Below, piece after piece: positions 38,785-46,989 of a stretch of 64,000 nucleotides of DNA. This DNA is from Metabacillus crassostreae (GTDB lineage Bacteria; Bacillota; Bacilli; Bacillales; Bacillaceae): NCBI RefSeq assembly GCF_016908395.1, contig NZ_JAFBDU010000001.1:1302001-1366000 (forward strand), in the 5' to 3' direction. The translations under genes and the position numbers were made by a program. The stretch's first letter is position 1. Each line of letters begins with the position of its first letter. A model generated the notes under the pieces. The model saw only the letters and a program-made list of their open reading frames with translations, ran no database searches and was not told the DNA's origin.

Positions 38785-39402
38785 ATGAATTTTAAAGGTT
38801 TTTATAATGAGGATTTCCAAACATTTACTATAGATGGGCTAGAGGAAAGAATGGAGGCTATTCGTGAAAGAATTCAGCCTAAATTTCAAGTGATTGGACA
38901 AGCTTTAGCAGATGATCTTTCCGCAACATTACAAACTGAAATGTTTCTTCATATTGCAAAACATGCAAGAAGAACTGTTAACCCTCCTAAAGATACTTGG
39001 TTGGCTATTGCAGCTAATAAAAGAGGATATAAACAACATCCACATTTCCAAGTTGGGCTTTTTGATGATCATTTGTTTATTTGGTTAGCATTTATTTATG
39101 AATTGCCAAATAAAGAAAACATAGCTCGAAATTTTTTAACTAATATGGAGGAAATCACTAAAGCTACAAATGAAAAGTACTATATTTCATTAGATCATAC
39201 TAAAAAGGATGCTAAGCTAATTGGAGATATTGATTTAGAATCTTCACTGGTGAGATTTCGAGATGTTAAAAAAGCAGAATTTTTAATAGGTCGTCATTTT
39301 GGAATAAATGATCCAATTTTAAAAGATGGAGATAAATTATACCAAGTTATTCGTGAAACCTTTGAAAATTTAATTCCATTATATAAGCTTTCGTTTGAGT
39401 AA
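38785..39402 (+). CDS. yktB: DUF1054 (UPF0637) protein YktB
   Basis: 205 residues behind TAGGAGGAATTT. Family signature: FTIDGLEERMEAIRERIQPKF, HIAKHARRTVNPPKDTWLAIA and RGYKQHPHFQVGLFDDHLFIWLA (each in parts). Soluble alpha/beta protein, structure known for homologues, role unknown. Located beside yktA as in B. subtilis. Confidence 0.93.
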   Translation: MNFKGFYNEDFQTFTIDGLEERMEAIRERIQPKFQVIGQALADDLSATLQTEMFLHIAKHARRTVNPPKDTWLAIAANKRGYKQHPHFQVGLFDDHLFIWLAFIYELPNKENIARNFLTNMEEITKATNEKYYISLDHTKKDAKLIGDIDLESSLVRFRDVKKAEFLIGRHFGINDPILKDGDKLYQVIRETFENLIPLYKLSFE

Positions 39403-39438
39403 GGCCTTTTACCAAGCGCTTAATTTTAAAGTTCAACC

Positions 39439-39474
39439 AAAAAAAGTCTAAGCTTCATAGCTTGGACTTTTTTT
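39439..39474. terminator. Bidirectional terminator yktB / yktA
   Basis: AAAAAAAGTCTAAGC / GCTTGGACTTTTTTT (one G-U pair), 6-base loop. Confidence 0.9.
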
Positions 39475-39488
39475 GAATAATTAATTTT

Positions 39489-39758
39489 TCACATCTTTAC
39501 TGTACTAACGACTTCATCAGACTTTGCCTTTTTAATCACTCTATAAGTAGAGTATCCGCTCACTTCCTCAAATTCATTGCAAATGGTTTTTTCTTCAGAT
39601 TTACTTGGTACAATTTCTTTGAACCTACGATAATGTCTCATTAAAAGATCTCGATCTATTCCTTTTTCATATGCTTTTTCTATACACTCGAAAAACTTAA
39701 TAACATCAACCGTTTCATCTGTACTCCAGTCTAAAGAAATAGGATATTGATAATCCAA
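39489..39758 (-). CDS. yktA: UPF0223 protein YktA
   Basis: 89 residues from a TTG behind AGGGGG. Family sequence: [54 protein letters not shown]. Small helical protein of unknown function. Confidence 0.93.
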   Translation of the reverse strand: MDYQYPISLDWSTDETVDVIKFFECIEKAYEKGIDRDLLMRHYRRFKEIVPSKSEEKTICNEFEEVSGYSTYRVIKKAKSDEVVSTVKM

Positions 39759-39800
39759 GTTGTTGTCCCCCTATTCATACATTTAGTAGTTCTTATTAAA

Positions 39801-40760
39801 TTAATATATCCAATTCCTCCGAATCTCTTCTGCTTCTAAAATTGTTCGTGTTATAAACTCATTCACAGAAGGTATATCAGAAATTAGTCCCATTACTTGG
39901 CCAGCCCAAGCAAAACCTTCTTCTATATTACCATCATAAATATACCTTTTGTTAGCTATTCCACTTATGTAGTCCTTGAGCTCATCATAGCCACCGTTAT
40001 TTTTTTCTATATCTATAATTTTATTTGTCCATTTGTTTGCTATTGCTCTAGCAGGTGCACCGATAGATTTTTTAATAACTACAGTACTATTTTCATCACC
40101 ATTTATTAATGAACTTTTATAAACCTGATGAGCATGAACACACTCCCTAGTTGCTATGAACCTTGTTCCCATTTCTATTCCCTCAGCACCTAGGCTTAAC
40201 GCAGCCATCAATCCTCTTCCATCTCCAATTCCTCCTGAAGCTATGACAGGAATGGAGACAGCATCAACAACTTGTGGAACTAATACCATTGTCCCTGTAT
40301 CCGATCTGCCTAAATGTCCTCCTCCTTCTTGACCTACAACAATTACTGCATCTGCACCTAGTTCTTCGGCCTTGACTGCTTGACGCTTAGCGGCTACTAA
40401 AACAAGCTTCTTCACATTTGTTCCCTGGAGTAATTGAAAAATAGGGGTTGGATTTCCACCTGTCATTGATATAACTGGAACATTTTCCTCTATTGCAACT
40501 TCTATAAGCTTTTCATACCCATGTCCATACTGACCAATTGCAAAATTAACGCCAAAGGGTTTTGTTGTTTTTGATTTAACCTTTATAATTTCTTCTCTTA
40601 AAGCTTCAGGTGTTCCTAAGGACATAGCTGTAATTTGCCCTAACCCACCTGCATTTGATACTGCTGCTGCTAACTCCGAGTAAGCTAAATAAGCTAAGCC
40701 ACCTTGCACTATTGGGTAATCTACGCCTAGAAGATTTGTGATTTTAGTATTCCATTTCAT
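39801..40760 (-). CDS. Nitronate monooxygenase / FabK-like FMN enzyme
   Basis: 319 residues behind AAGGGAGGT. TIM-barrel flavoprotein of the NMO family: DYPIVQGGLAYLA near the start, SNAGGLGQITA, VIVVGQEGGGHLGR (containing the conserved His), and the FMN phosphate loop IASGGIGDGRGLMAALSLGA followed by MGTRFIATREC. Could act on nitronates, or as an enoyl-ACP reductase (FabK). Not in this place in B. subtilis. It is divergent from speA. Confidence 0.85.
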   Translation of the reverse strand: MKWNTKITNLLGVDYPIVQGGLAYLAYSELAAAVSNAGGLGQITAMSLGTPEALREEIIKVKSKTTKPFGVNFAIGQYGHGYEKLIEVAIEENVPVISMTGGNPTPIFQLLQGTNVKKLVLVAAKRQAVKAEELGADAVIVVGQEGGGHLGRSDTGTMVLVPQVVDAVSIPVIASGGIGDGRGLMAALSLGAEGIEMGTRFIATRECVHAHQVYKSSLINGDENSTVVIKKSIGAPARAIANKWTNKIIDIEKNNGGYDELKDYISGIANKRYIYDGNIEEGFAWAGQVMGLISDIPSVNEFITRTILEAEEIRRNWIY

Positions 40761-41248
40761 CTGTTATTACCTCCCTTTATAAATTGTATTTCGGTCTCTT
40801 TCTAGAATATCCTCTAAAAAAATTGGAAAGGCTTAGTTCATAAGAAAAGTGTAAGACGCCCAAGATGAACACTGTAGCTATGTAAAGAACATTATACTCT
40901 TTCATACACTAATGCTCGCATAAAGATATTGTTGATTTCTCTTACTGCTGTTTGCTTTTCCCTGGTATATATACCCCCATTTCATAACGTCCTGCTTTAA
41001 TATATCTAAAAAGAGAAAACCCTCTCTAAAAGAAATGTATTGTTTTTTATTGACTGTCATAATTGATAACGGTATAATTCATTTGTTTTAATAAATATAC
41101 AGAATTCGACACTACAAGGTTTTTTATTAATATGACATTAGATAATCATTTACATATAGCGCTGATTGTTTCTTTAGAAGCAATTTCACCACAAAAAACA
41201 GCCGTCATTAGTAAGAAACTATTACTGAAAAAGAAGGTGGGAACAACT
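40761..41248. other. Divergent gap NMO-like gene / speA
   Basis: 488 bases. It contains the speA promoter at 41050-41078 and implies a speA 5' leader of about 165 bases. In this leader an open frame from 41132 continues into speA but has no ribosome binding site. Confidence 0.55.
41050..41078 (+). promoter_or_regulatory. Sigma-A promoter of speA
   Basis: TTGACT (41050-41055), 17-base spacer, TATAAT (41073-41078). Confidence 0.88.
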
Positions 41249-42724
41249 TTGTCACAAAATGATACACCATTATTCACAGGGCTAGTCCAACATGCTAAAA
41301 AAAATCCAATTCAGTTTCATATTCCTGGTCACAAAAAGGGAGCAGGAATTGATCCTGAGTTTAGAAATTTTATAGGTGATAACGCACTTTCAATCGATTT
41401 GATAAATATTGGTCCTTTAGATGATCTACACGCCCCTAAAGGAATGATCAAAGAAGCACAAGAATTAGCTGCAGAGGCTTTCGGAGCTGATTACACTTTC
41501 TTCTCTGTTCAAGGAACAAGTGGAGCTATTATGACAATGGTAATGGCTGTATGTGGACCTGGAGATAAAATTATTGTCCCTAGAAATGTTCATAAATCAG
41601 TAATGTCAGCTATCGTTTTTTCAGGTGCAACTCCAATATTTATCCATCCTGAAATAGATAAAAATCTTGGGATTTCTCATGGAATAACAACAGATTCAGT
41701 TGAAAGAGCTCTTGAACAGCATCCTGATGCTAAAGGTGTTCTTGTGATAAACCCAACATATTTCGGCATATCTGCTGATTTAAAACGTATTGTTGAAATC
41801 GCCCATTCATATTCCGTACCTGTGTTAGTCGATGAAGCACACGGAGTCCACATCCATTTTCATGAGGACCTGCCTTTAAGTGCTATGCAGGCAGGTGCAG
41901 ACATGGCTGCTACAAGTGTTCATAAACTTGGTGGCTCTATGACTCAAAGCTCTGTATTAAATGTACGAGATGGTTTAGTTTCACCTCAAAGAGTTCAATC
42001 GATCTTAAGTATGATGACGACAACTTCTACATCATACTTATTACTAGCATCACTTGATGTAGCAAGAAAAAGATTAGCAACTGAAGGTAAAGAATTAATT
42101 GAAAACACAATACATTTAGCTAATTACACTCGCGACAAAATAAATGAAATACCGAAGATATACTGTATAGGAAAAGAAATTCTTGGATCAAAAGCAACCG
42201 TAGATTATGATCCAACTAAGTTAATCATTCCTGTTTATGGTTTAGGTATTACAGGATATGATGTTGAAAACTGGTTACGTGAAAACCATCAAATAGAAGT
42301 GGAACTGTCTGATTTATACAACATTTTATGTATTATTACACCTGGTGATACTAAAGTTGAAGTAGATCTTCTTATTAATGCTTTAAAAGAATTATCAGTT
42401 GAATTTGGTTCAAATGTTCAGGAAAATGATGAAAAAGAACGAATATTTTTACCTGATATCCCTGTGTTAGCTCTTACCCCTCGAGATGCTTTTTATTCTG
42501 AAACAGAGGTTGTTTCAATAGAAGAATCAGCTGGGAGAATCATTGCTGAATTTATTATGGTCTATCCTCCAGGAATACCGATCTTTATTCCAGGCGAAAT
42601 TATCACCGAAGAAAATTTAGCATACATTAAGAAGAATTTAGAAGTCGGTTTGCCAGTACAAGGACCTGAGGATCCAACACTTAGTAAAATAAGAGTAATA
42701 AAGGAACACAGAGCGATTAGATAA
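41249..42724 (+). CDS. speA: Arginine decarboxylase (Orn/Lys/Arg decarboxylase class I fold)
   Basis: 491 residues from the TTG at 41249 (AAGGTGG 8 bases upstream; protein starts SQNDTPLFTGL after Met), equal in length to B. subtilis SpeA. PLP-fold enzyme: QFHIPGHKKGAG near the start, SVQGTSGAIMTMVMA (PLP phosphate), VLVDEAHGVHIHFH, the PLP lysine in TSVHKLGGSMTQSS, and the C-terminal PPGIPIFIPGEIIT. It converts arginine to agmatine, the first step to putrescine and spermidine. Confidence 0.94.
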   Translation: MSQNDTPLFTGLVQHAKKNPIQFHIPGHKKGAGIDPEFRNFIGDNALSIDLINIGPLDDLHAPKGMIKEAQELAAEAFGADYTFFSVQGTSGAIMTMVMAVCGPGDKIIVPRNVHKSVMSAIVFSGATPIFIHPEIDKNLGISHGITTDSVERALEQHPDAKGVLVINPTYFGISADLKRIVEIAHSYSVPVLVDEAHGVHIHFHEDLPLSAMQAGADMAATSVHKLGGSMTQSSVLNVRDGLVSPQRVQSILSMMTTTSTSYLLLASLDVARKRLATEGKELIENTIHLANYTRDKINEIPKIYCIGKEILGSKATVDYDPTKLIIPVYGLGITGYDVENWLRENHQIEVELSDLYNILCIITPGDTKVEVDLLINALKELSVEFGSNVQENDEKERIFLPDIPVLALTPRDAFYSETEVVSIEESAGRIIAEFIMVYPPGIPIFIPGEIITEENLAYIKKNLEVGLPVQGPEDPTLSKIRVIKEHRAIR

Positions 42725-42784
42725 AAAATATTTTTTATTTCTAAGAAGTTAAATGATAGTAACAAACAATATACACATGATCAA

Positions 42785-42811
42785 CAGACCAAATTGAGAT
42801 AATTTGGTCTG
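42785..42811 (+). terminator. Terminator of speA
   Basis: A perfect 11-bp stem CAGACCAAATT / AATTTGGTCTG with a 5-base loop, then TTTTC. Confidence 0.9.
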
Positions 42812-42875
42812 TTTTCATCGTAATTAAGAAACGAGTTCGTTCCGTGGCCTGTTCTATGACAACAATTCTAAATTA

Positions 42876-42911
42876 AACAAAGCACTCAATAGTGAAATTG
42901 AGTGCTTTGTT
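42876..42911 (-). terminator. Terminator of SR1
   Basis: AACAAAGCACTCAAT / ATTGAGTGCTTTGTT, 6-base loop, followed on the minus strand by TAATTT. Confidence 0.88.
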
Positions 42912-42939
42912 ACCCCTTTATTTCTTTATATAAACCCCT

Positions 42940-43080
42940 TTATTTGACTTTGACAGCATTATTTTTTTGGTTCTGATTAATGCAATCATGATGATTGCAT
43001 TTACCATATAAAGTTGTCACCTTTTCTACTTCAATTTGACCGATAGTTGAGCTGCAGTGTTGACACACGATTGTTCCCAT
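42940..43080 (-). CDS. sr1P: SR1P, GapA-binding peptide
   Basis: 46 residues from the ATG at 43080, with AAGGGG 7 bases upstream. The N-terminus MGTIVCQHCSSTIG and the EKVTTLYGKC stretch (19-28) are the SR1P signature; Cys at 6, 9, 28 and 33 could bind a metal. In B. subtilis this peptide binds glyceraldehyde-3-phosphate dehydrogenase GapA and promotes its link with RNase J1. RNase J1 is also encoded in this window (60188). It is too short for routine gene calling. Confidence 0.9.
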   Translation of the reverse strand: MGTIVCQHCSSTIGQIEVEKVTTLYGKCNHHDCINQNQKNNAVKVK

Positions 43081-43133
43081 CTCCATACCCCTTTTCAATC
43101 ATCTAATTTTGTAAGTTCCAAATCTCCCAAACC

Positions 43134-43149
43134 TTGAAAGCGTTTTATC
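43134..43149. promoter_or_regulatory. CcpA-type cre site at the SR1 start
   Basis: TTGAAAGCGTTTTATC (plus strand) matches the cre consensus except at one late position. It lies about +6 to +21 of SR1, where bound CcpA would block transcription. SR1 repression by glucose is known in B. subtilis (mainly CcpN, less CcpA). Confidence 0.6.
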
Positions 43150-43161
43150 TTTGTTATTTAT

Positions 43162-43190
43162 ATATTAATATGACATACTAATTACGTCAA
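43162..43190 (-). promoter_or_regulatory. Sigma-A promoter of SR1
   Basis: Minus strand TTGACG (43190-43185), exactly 17 bases, TAATAT (43167-43162). Confidence 0.87.
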
Positions 43191-43338
43191 TACTTAAATT
43201 GTATAACATATAACTTTTTTGTGTTTTATTTAATGTTGATTTTCAATAAATTATTCCACAATAAAATAAAGCCACTTGTTATCGACTTTGAACAATTTTG
43301 ATCAAAGCTCAATAATAAATGGCAGACGAGTTTTTAAT

Positions 43339-43800
43339 TTATTTCAATCTTTTCTTTGCTGTAGTTATATCTTTTACAATGTTTTCATAAGAATTTTTTG
43401 TTAAGATTGTTGAATTTTTTTCATACCTATCAATTAAATATTCAAAATCATCTACCGCTGTTTGTGTTCGATGAAACACTGATTCTGGCATTCTCATACA
43501 AACATTTCCACGTAATATTCGTATTGTAATATTATCAGGAGATTTTGTTACAGCTTGATCTAACATTTCTAGACCTTCTAAAGCAAACTTTTTCTTGTCC
43601 TTTGGAATTGGTGTATCTCTTGCCATTAGAGCTGTTACACTCCCAAAATAAGCAAAAATCTCATTATTAGAAGGTTGTTCTTTATTTAGTTCTTTTAATA
43701 AATTGTATACCTGTGTTGTAGCTTTTCGATTTCCCTTGACTGCTTTATGGTAAATTTCTATAGCTTCAGTTAAACGATTTTGCCATTCTTGCTGACTCAT
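43339..43800 (-). CDS. Single-module TPR-like repeat protein
   Basis: 153 residues behind GGGAGTGG. It is a one-module version of the upstream protein: IEIYHKAVKGNRKATTQVYNLL, FAYFGSVTALMARD, LEMLDQAV, IRILRGNV (95-102) then MPESVFHRTQTAVDDFEYLIDRYE. It lacks the trailing TPR-like helix pair found after modules in the larger protein. 23 bases separate it from that gene, so they form one operon. Probably a helical solenoid scaffold in the cytoplasm; partner unknown. Confidence 0.75.
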   Translation of the reverse strand: MSQQEWQNRLTEAIEIYHKAVKGNRKATTQVYNLLKELNKEQPSNNEIFAYFGSVTALMARDTPIPKDKKKFALEGLEMLDQAVTKSPDNITIRILRGNVCMRMPESVFHRTQTAVDDFEYLIDRYEKNSTILTKNSYENIVKDITTAKKRLK

Positions 43801-43823
43801 AAAACCACTCCCTCTTCTTACTT

Positions 43824-45581
43824 TTAGATACCTTTTATTTCTAAGAATTCTTTGAAACTAGAATTTTCATCTTCTTTAGCAAGCTTCGCCCAGATTTCTC
43901 TTGCTTTATGAGCAAAGTATTTACGCTCATACATCGTACCAAGGTCTGCTAATACCTGTAGATATTGTTGTTTTGATAAATCAATTTCACCGTTACGATC
44001 TTCATACTTCTTAGTAACCGTTTCAAAATCATTAATAATTTTATCATTACTATGGAAAAAGCTATCAGGAAGAGGATATAGGATATATGCTCTTTTTAAA
44101 TAAAGCTTCACATGATCTTCACTTTTAGTTGGGATAGCCTGATCCAATAGTTTAAGGCCTTTCATCGTTTTTCTAAAAAGATCGTTTGGATCATCACAAA
44201 AGGTTCCCATTAAGGTAAGCGAAGCTGCATAATAAAAAGCTGCTTTTGTACAATTAGGATTTTTTCTAGTAATTAATTCCCATACTTCAACAGATTGTTG
44301 TGCAGCCTTTTCACTTCCACGAACTCCTAAATCATGAAGAGTATAACCTATTGAGTATAGTTTTTCCGTATTATTACTAGAAATGCTATTCATGTCAATT
44401 TCTTCATATGTGTATACCTCAATACATTTAAGAGCTGCTTTAGCTAAATTCGATTTTGGTGAAGTTTTAATAAGCTTCTTCCAGGTTTGTACCGCTTCCT
44501 CAACCATCTTTAATTTGGCAAAGGATTTACCAAGTAAAAACAAAATTTCTTCATATTGTTGCTGACTAAATATACTAGAGTCTTCCTCAAACTTTGACAC
44601 TAAAAAATGAAAATCTCTTGCTGCAGTAGAAGCTCGAAAAAAGAAAAACTCTGGTAATCTATAGCTTTGTAAAGCTCGAACTAATCGAATATTATAAAAA
44701 TCTGGAAAGTCACTTACTAACTTATCTAGAAATTGTGATGTTTTAATTGCAGTAGTAAATAATTCTACATATCCGGTTGCAACGTTTGTAGACTTCATAG
44801 ATTGACAATGTGTCACAAAAGCTTTAATTGTGGGATCTGATGAATTCTGTATTTCTAATTCAGAAAAATATTTATTAACTTGATAAAGTGCTATTTCATT
44901 GCCTTCTACAGCTAATCTATATAATGAGAGAAGTTCATCGGGTATTCTAATTGACTCTACTTCTTCCATTTTTTCAGTATCATTATTATTACTAATGGGA
45001 GGAAGTTGGTATGAAGAATCTCTTTCCTTTACTTTTTCAGCATATTGAATAGCAATTTGATTATTCCCTAATCTCGCATTTGCCTTAACTAAGTTTTTCA
45101 TGCCTTCTAGATAAAGTGTTTCTGGAATTGCGCTTGGATTTTTTTCATACATTGCAACAATATGTTCAAAATCCTCAATTGCTGTTTGTGTTCTACGAAA
45201 ACGATTTTCAGGAAGGTTGTTTGCTACATTACCTCGTAGCATTCTTATTAATGGATTAGAAGAATCCTTTAATACAGCAATATCAAGTAGTTTTAATCCT
45301 TCATTTGCATATTTACCCTTATCTCTTAAGTTTAGTTCATCTCTGGCAAGTAGTGCCTTAACTGCACCTAAATAAGCCATTATTTCTGTGTTTGTTGGTT
45401 CTTCTTTTAATAGTATAGTAAAAAGGTCATGCGCTTCTTTTGTCACGTCCCCTCTCCCTTTAATTGCCCGATAATATAGTTCAACAGCATTATCAAAAAT
45501 CTCCTCAAATTGATCTTCATCTATAGTTTGATCTTCTATTAGATCGCTATTTGAATTAATTGACTCACTATCTTCTTTCAT
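43824..45581 (-). CDS. Three-module TPR-like repeat protein
   Basis: 585 residues from the ATG at 45581, which follows AAGGAGGT; a GTG at 45608 in frame has no site upstream. It is made of three diverged copies of a ~150-residue module (about 31-186, 217-376, 409-566). Each has an LYxRA..G segment, an AYLGxxxALLAR-like helix, an IRxLRxxxxxxLPExxFxR line and a final DFExLxxxYE helix, the last two copies followed by a classical TPR pair ending in W-KL. All helical, no signal peptide. I recognise the TPR character but not a named family. Confidence 0.78.
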   Translation of the reverse strand: MKEDSESINSNSDLIEDQTIDEDQFEEIFDNAVELYYRAIKGRGDVTKEAHDLFTILLKEEPTNTEIMAYLGAVKALLARDELNLRDKGKYANEGLKLLDIAVLKDSSNPLIRMLRGNVANNLPENRFRRTQTAIEDFEHIVAMYEKNPSAIPETLYLEGMKNLVKANARLGNNQIAIQYAEKVKERDSSYQLPPISNNNDTEKMEEVESIRIPDELLSLYRLAVEGNEIALYQVNKYFSELEIQNSSDPTIKAFVTHCQSMKSTNVATGYVELFTTAIKTSQFLDKLVSDFPDFYNIRLVRALQSYRLPEFFFFRASTAARDFHFLVSKFEEDSSIFSQQQYEEILFLLGKSFAKLKMVEEAVQTWKKLIKTSPKSNLAKAALKCIEVYTYEEIDMNSISSNNTEKLYSIGYTLHDLGVRGSEKAAQQSVEVWELITRKNPNCTKAAFYYAASLTLMGTFCDDPNDLFRKTMKGLKLLDQAIPTKSEDHVKLYLKRAYILYPLPDSFFHSNDKIINDFETVTKKYEDRNGEIDLSKQQYLQVLADLGTMYERKYFAHKAREIWAKLAKEDENSSFKEFLEIKGI

Positions 45582-45960
45582 CTCTTCTAATACCTCCTTA
45601 AGGTTCACTTAATAAAGCTTTTTTCTCGAATGAATGTTGCTAAAGTCTCCAAATATGTTACAGAAATAGTGATTTCATCGTTATAGGGTACCGTTTAGTA
45701 ATAAAAAGCAAAGAACTAGACTTTATACGGTGCCTTTATTTTGAAGTATTAATAGCAACATAAATTTTACGAATAAAGCAAATAAATAAAATGAAAACAC
45801 AATGATAATCTATGTTATGACGTTTAAAGAAGTTCTAGACGATACTAAATAGAATGAAATAGTCTACAAACAAATTTAATATGTCTCTAGGCTACAAACC
45901 ATTTCCATATGCATTAAGCTAGTAGATTTTAAAGAAATTCCCTTAAAAATCCACAAAAAA
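45582..45960. other. Gap upstream of the TPR-like operon
   Basis: About 380 AT-rich bases. It contains AGGGTACCGT / ACGGTGCCT arms (45683-45733) that can pair around a long loop. No ORF. Confidence 0.4.
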
Positions 45961-45981
45961 AAGCCACATTCTCAATGGCTT
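45961..45981 (-). terminator. Terminator of the deacetylase gene
   Basis: AAGCCA / TGGCTT (9-base loop) just past the stop; on the minus strand eight T follow. Confidence 0.7.
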
Positions 45982-45988
45982 GTATTTA

Positions 45989-46843
45989 TCACAAAGTTTT
46001 AATTTTTTTAGGATCAACAATCTTATAGCTTTTCTCTTGTAAGCCTTCAATTATCTTCTGTAATCCATCATTTGTCCATTTTCTATCATGCATAAGAAGA
46101 TTGGCCCCATTTGTTAAAAGGGGTGTATTTACCATAATATCTGCTAAAGCATCCTTGTTCATAAAGTCTTTTTCCCAATCATAACCGTAGGTCCAGTTCA
46201 TCAATACCATTCCATGTTCAGCAACTAGTTTCTTGCTAAAATCAGTATTACTCCCGAATGGTGCCCGAAAAAACCTTGGTTTTTCGCCTGTTATTTCTTC
46301 AATCTGATGATTTAACTCAATAATTTCATTATATTGTTCTTCTTCTGTTAAGTCATTTAGGTTAGGATGTGTCATCGTATGATTTCCAATCGAAAAACCA
46401 AGATCATAGATTTCTTTTAAAATCGCTTTTTTTTCAGCAGATTGTATAAAATGTCCGTTCACAAAAAAAATCGCTTTCACTTCATTATTCTTTAGGGTTT
46501 TTGCCATTTCCAGTGAATACTTATCAGGTGCATCATCTATTGTAAGAAGAACAAGCTTTTCATCATTACCATTATCAATCGGCTCGACCTTCCAATTCGT
46601 ACTGTTAATCACATACATTGGTTTCTCTTCAATTTGACTATGATTCTTCACAACATCAACTGGCAATTCTTTATCTTCATTAGCACTATCTTTAGGTTCA
46701 GTTTCTTTATTATTCCCAATCTCCTCACTTATTTCTGGTTTCTTTGTGATTTCTTCATCTTTAGAGGTTTCAGGTTCAGAATTTGAACAACTAGTAACAA
46801 AAATGAAAATAGTGATACTTTGTATTATTGTTAAGATCTTCAT
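45989..46843 (-). CDS. Polysaccharide deacetylase (CE4/NodB) lipoprotein
   Basis: 284 residues from the ATG at 46843, with TAGGAGCTG upstream; the frame is open 20 codons further. Signal peptide MKILTIIQSITIFIFVTSC with lipobox at Cys19, then an acidic linker. The NodB domain (about 90-280) has TIDDAP (catalytic Asp and metal Asp), the metal-binding GNHTMTHPNL, RAPFGSN, YDWEKD and LLMHDR. It should remove acetyl groups from peptidoglycan or another surface glycan. Divergent from the BCCT gene. Confidence 0.9.
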   Translation of the reverse strand: MKILTIIQSITIFIFVTSCSNSEPETSKDEEITKKPEISEEIGNNKETEPKDSANEDKELPVDVVKNHSQIEEKPMYVINSTNWKVEPIDNGNDEKLVLLTIDDAPDKYSLEMAKTLKNNEVKAIFFVNGHFIQSAEKKAILKEIYDLGFSIGNHTMTHPNLNDLTEEEQYNEIIELNHQIEEITGEKPRFFRAPFGSNTDFSKKLVAEHGMVLMNWTYGYDWEKDFMNKDALADIMVNTPLLTNGANLLMHDRKWTNDGLQKIIEGLQEKSYKIVDPKKIKTL

Positions 46844-46989
46844 GTTCACAGCTCCTAGATAAATAATTCTATATTTAGTATATATTTGTCCATAAAGCCT
46901 CAATATAAGAAATAGTCTTTAGGCTTTTATGTATACGATTAGCCACCAATAAGTTCCCTCATAAAGTATTAAAGGAGTGTTTAATTCGA

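Larger units (their letters stand above)
42870..43155 (-). ncRNA. sr1: SR1 dual-function small RNA (encodes SR1P)
   Basis: A minus-strand transcription unit with a strong promoter (43190-43162), a predicted start near 43155, the SR1P peptide ORF, and a perfect 15-bp terminator stem (42911-42876). In B. subtilis SR1 lies between speA and pdhD, acts as an antisense RNA on ahrC mRNA and encodes SR1P. The same neighbourhood here supports the assignment. About 280 bases, somewhat longer than the B. subtilis RNA. Confidence 0.8.

Noticed and set aside
41132-41248. Upstream extension of speA by 39 codons
   Set aside because: No ribosome binding site at the earlier start, and the TTG at 41249 gives the usual protein length and N-terminus.
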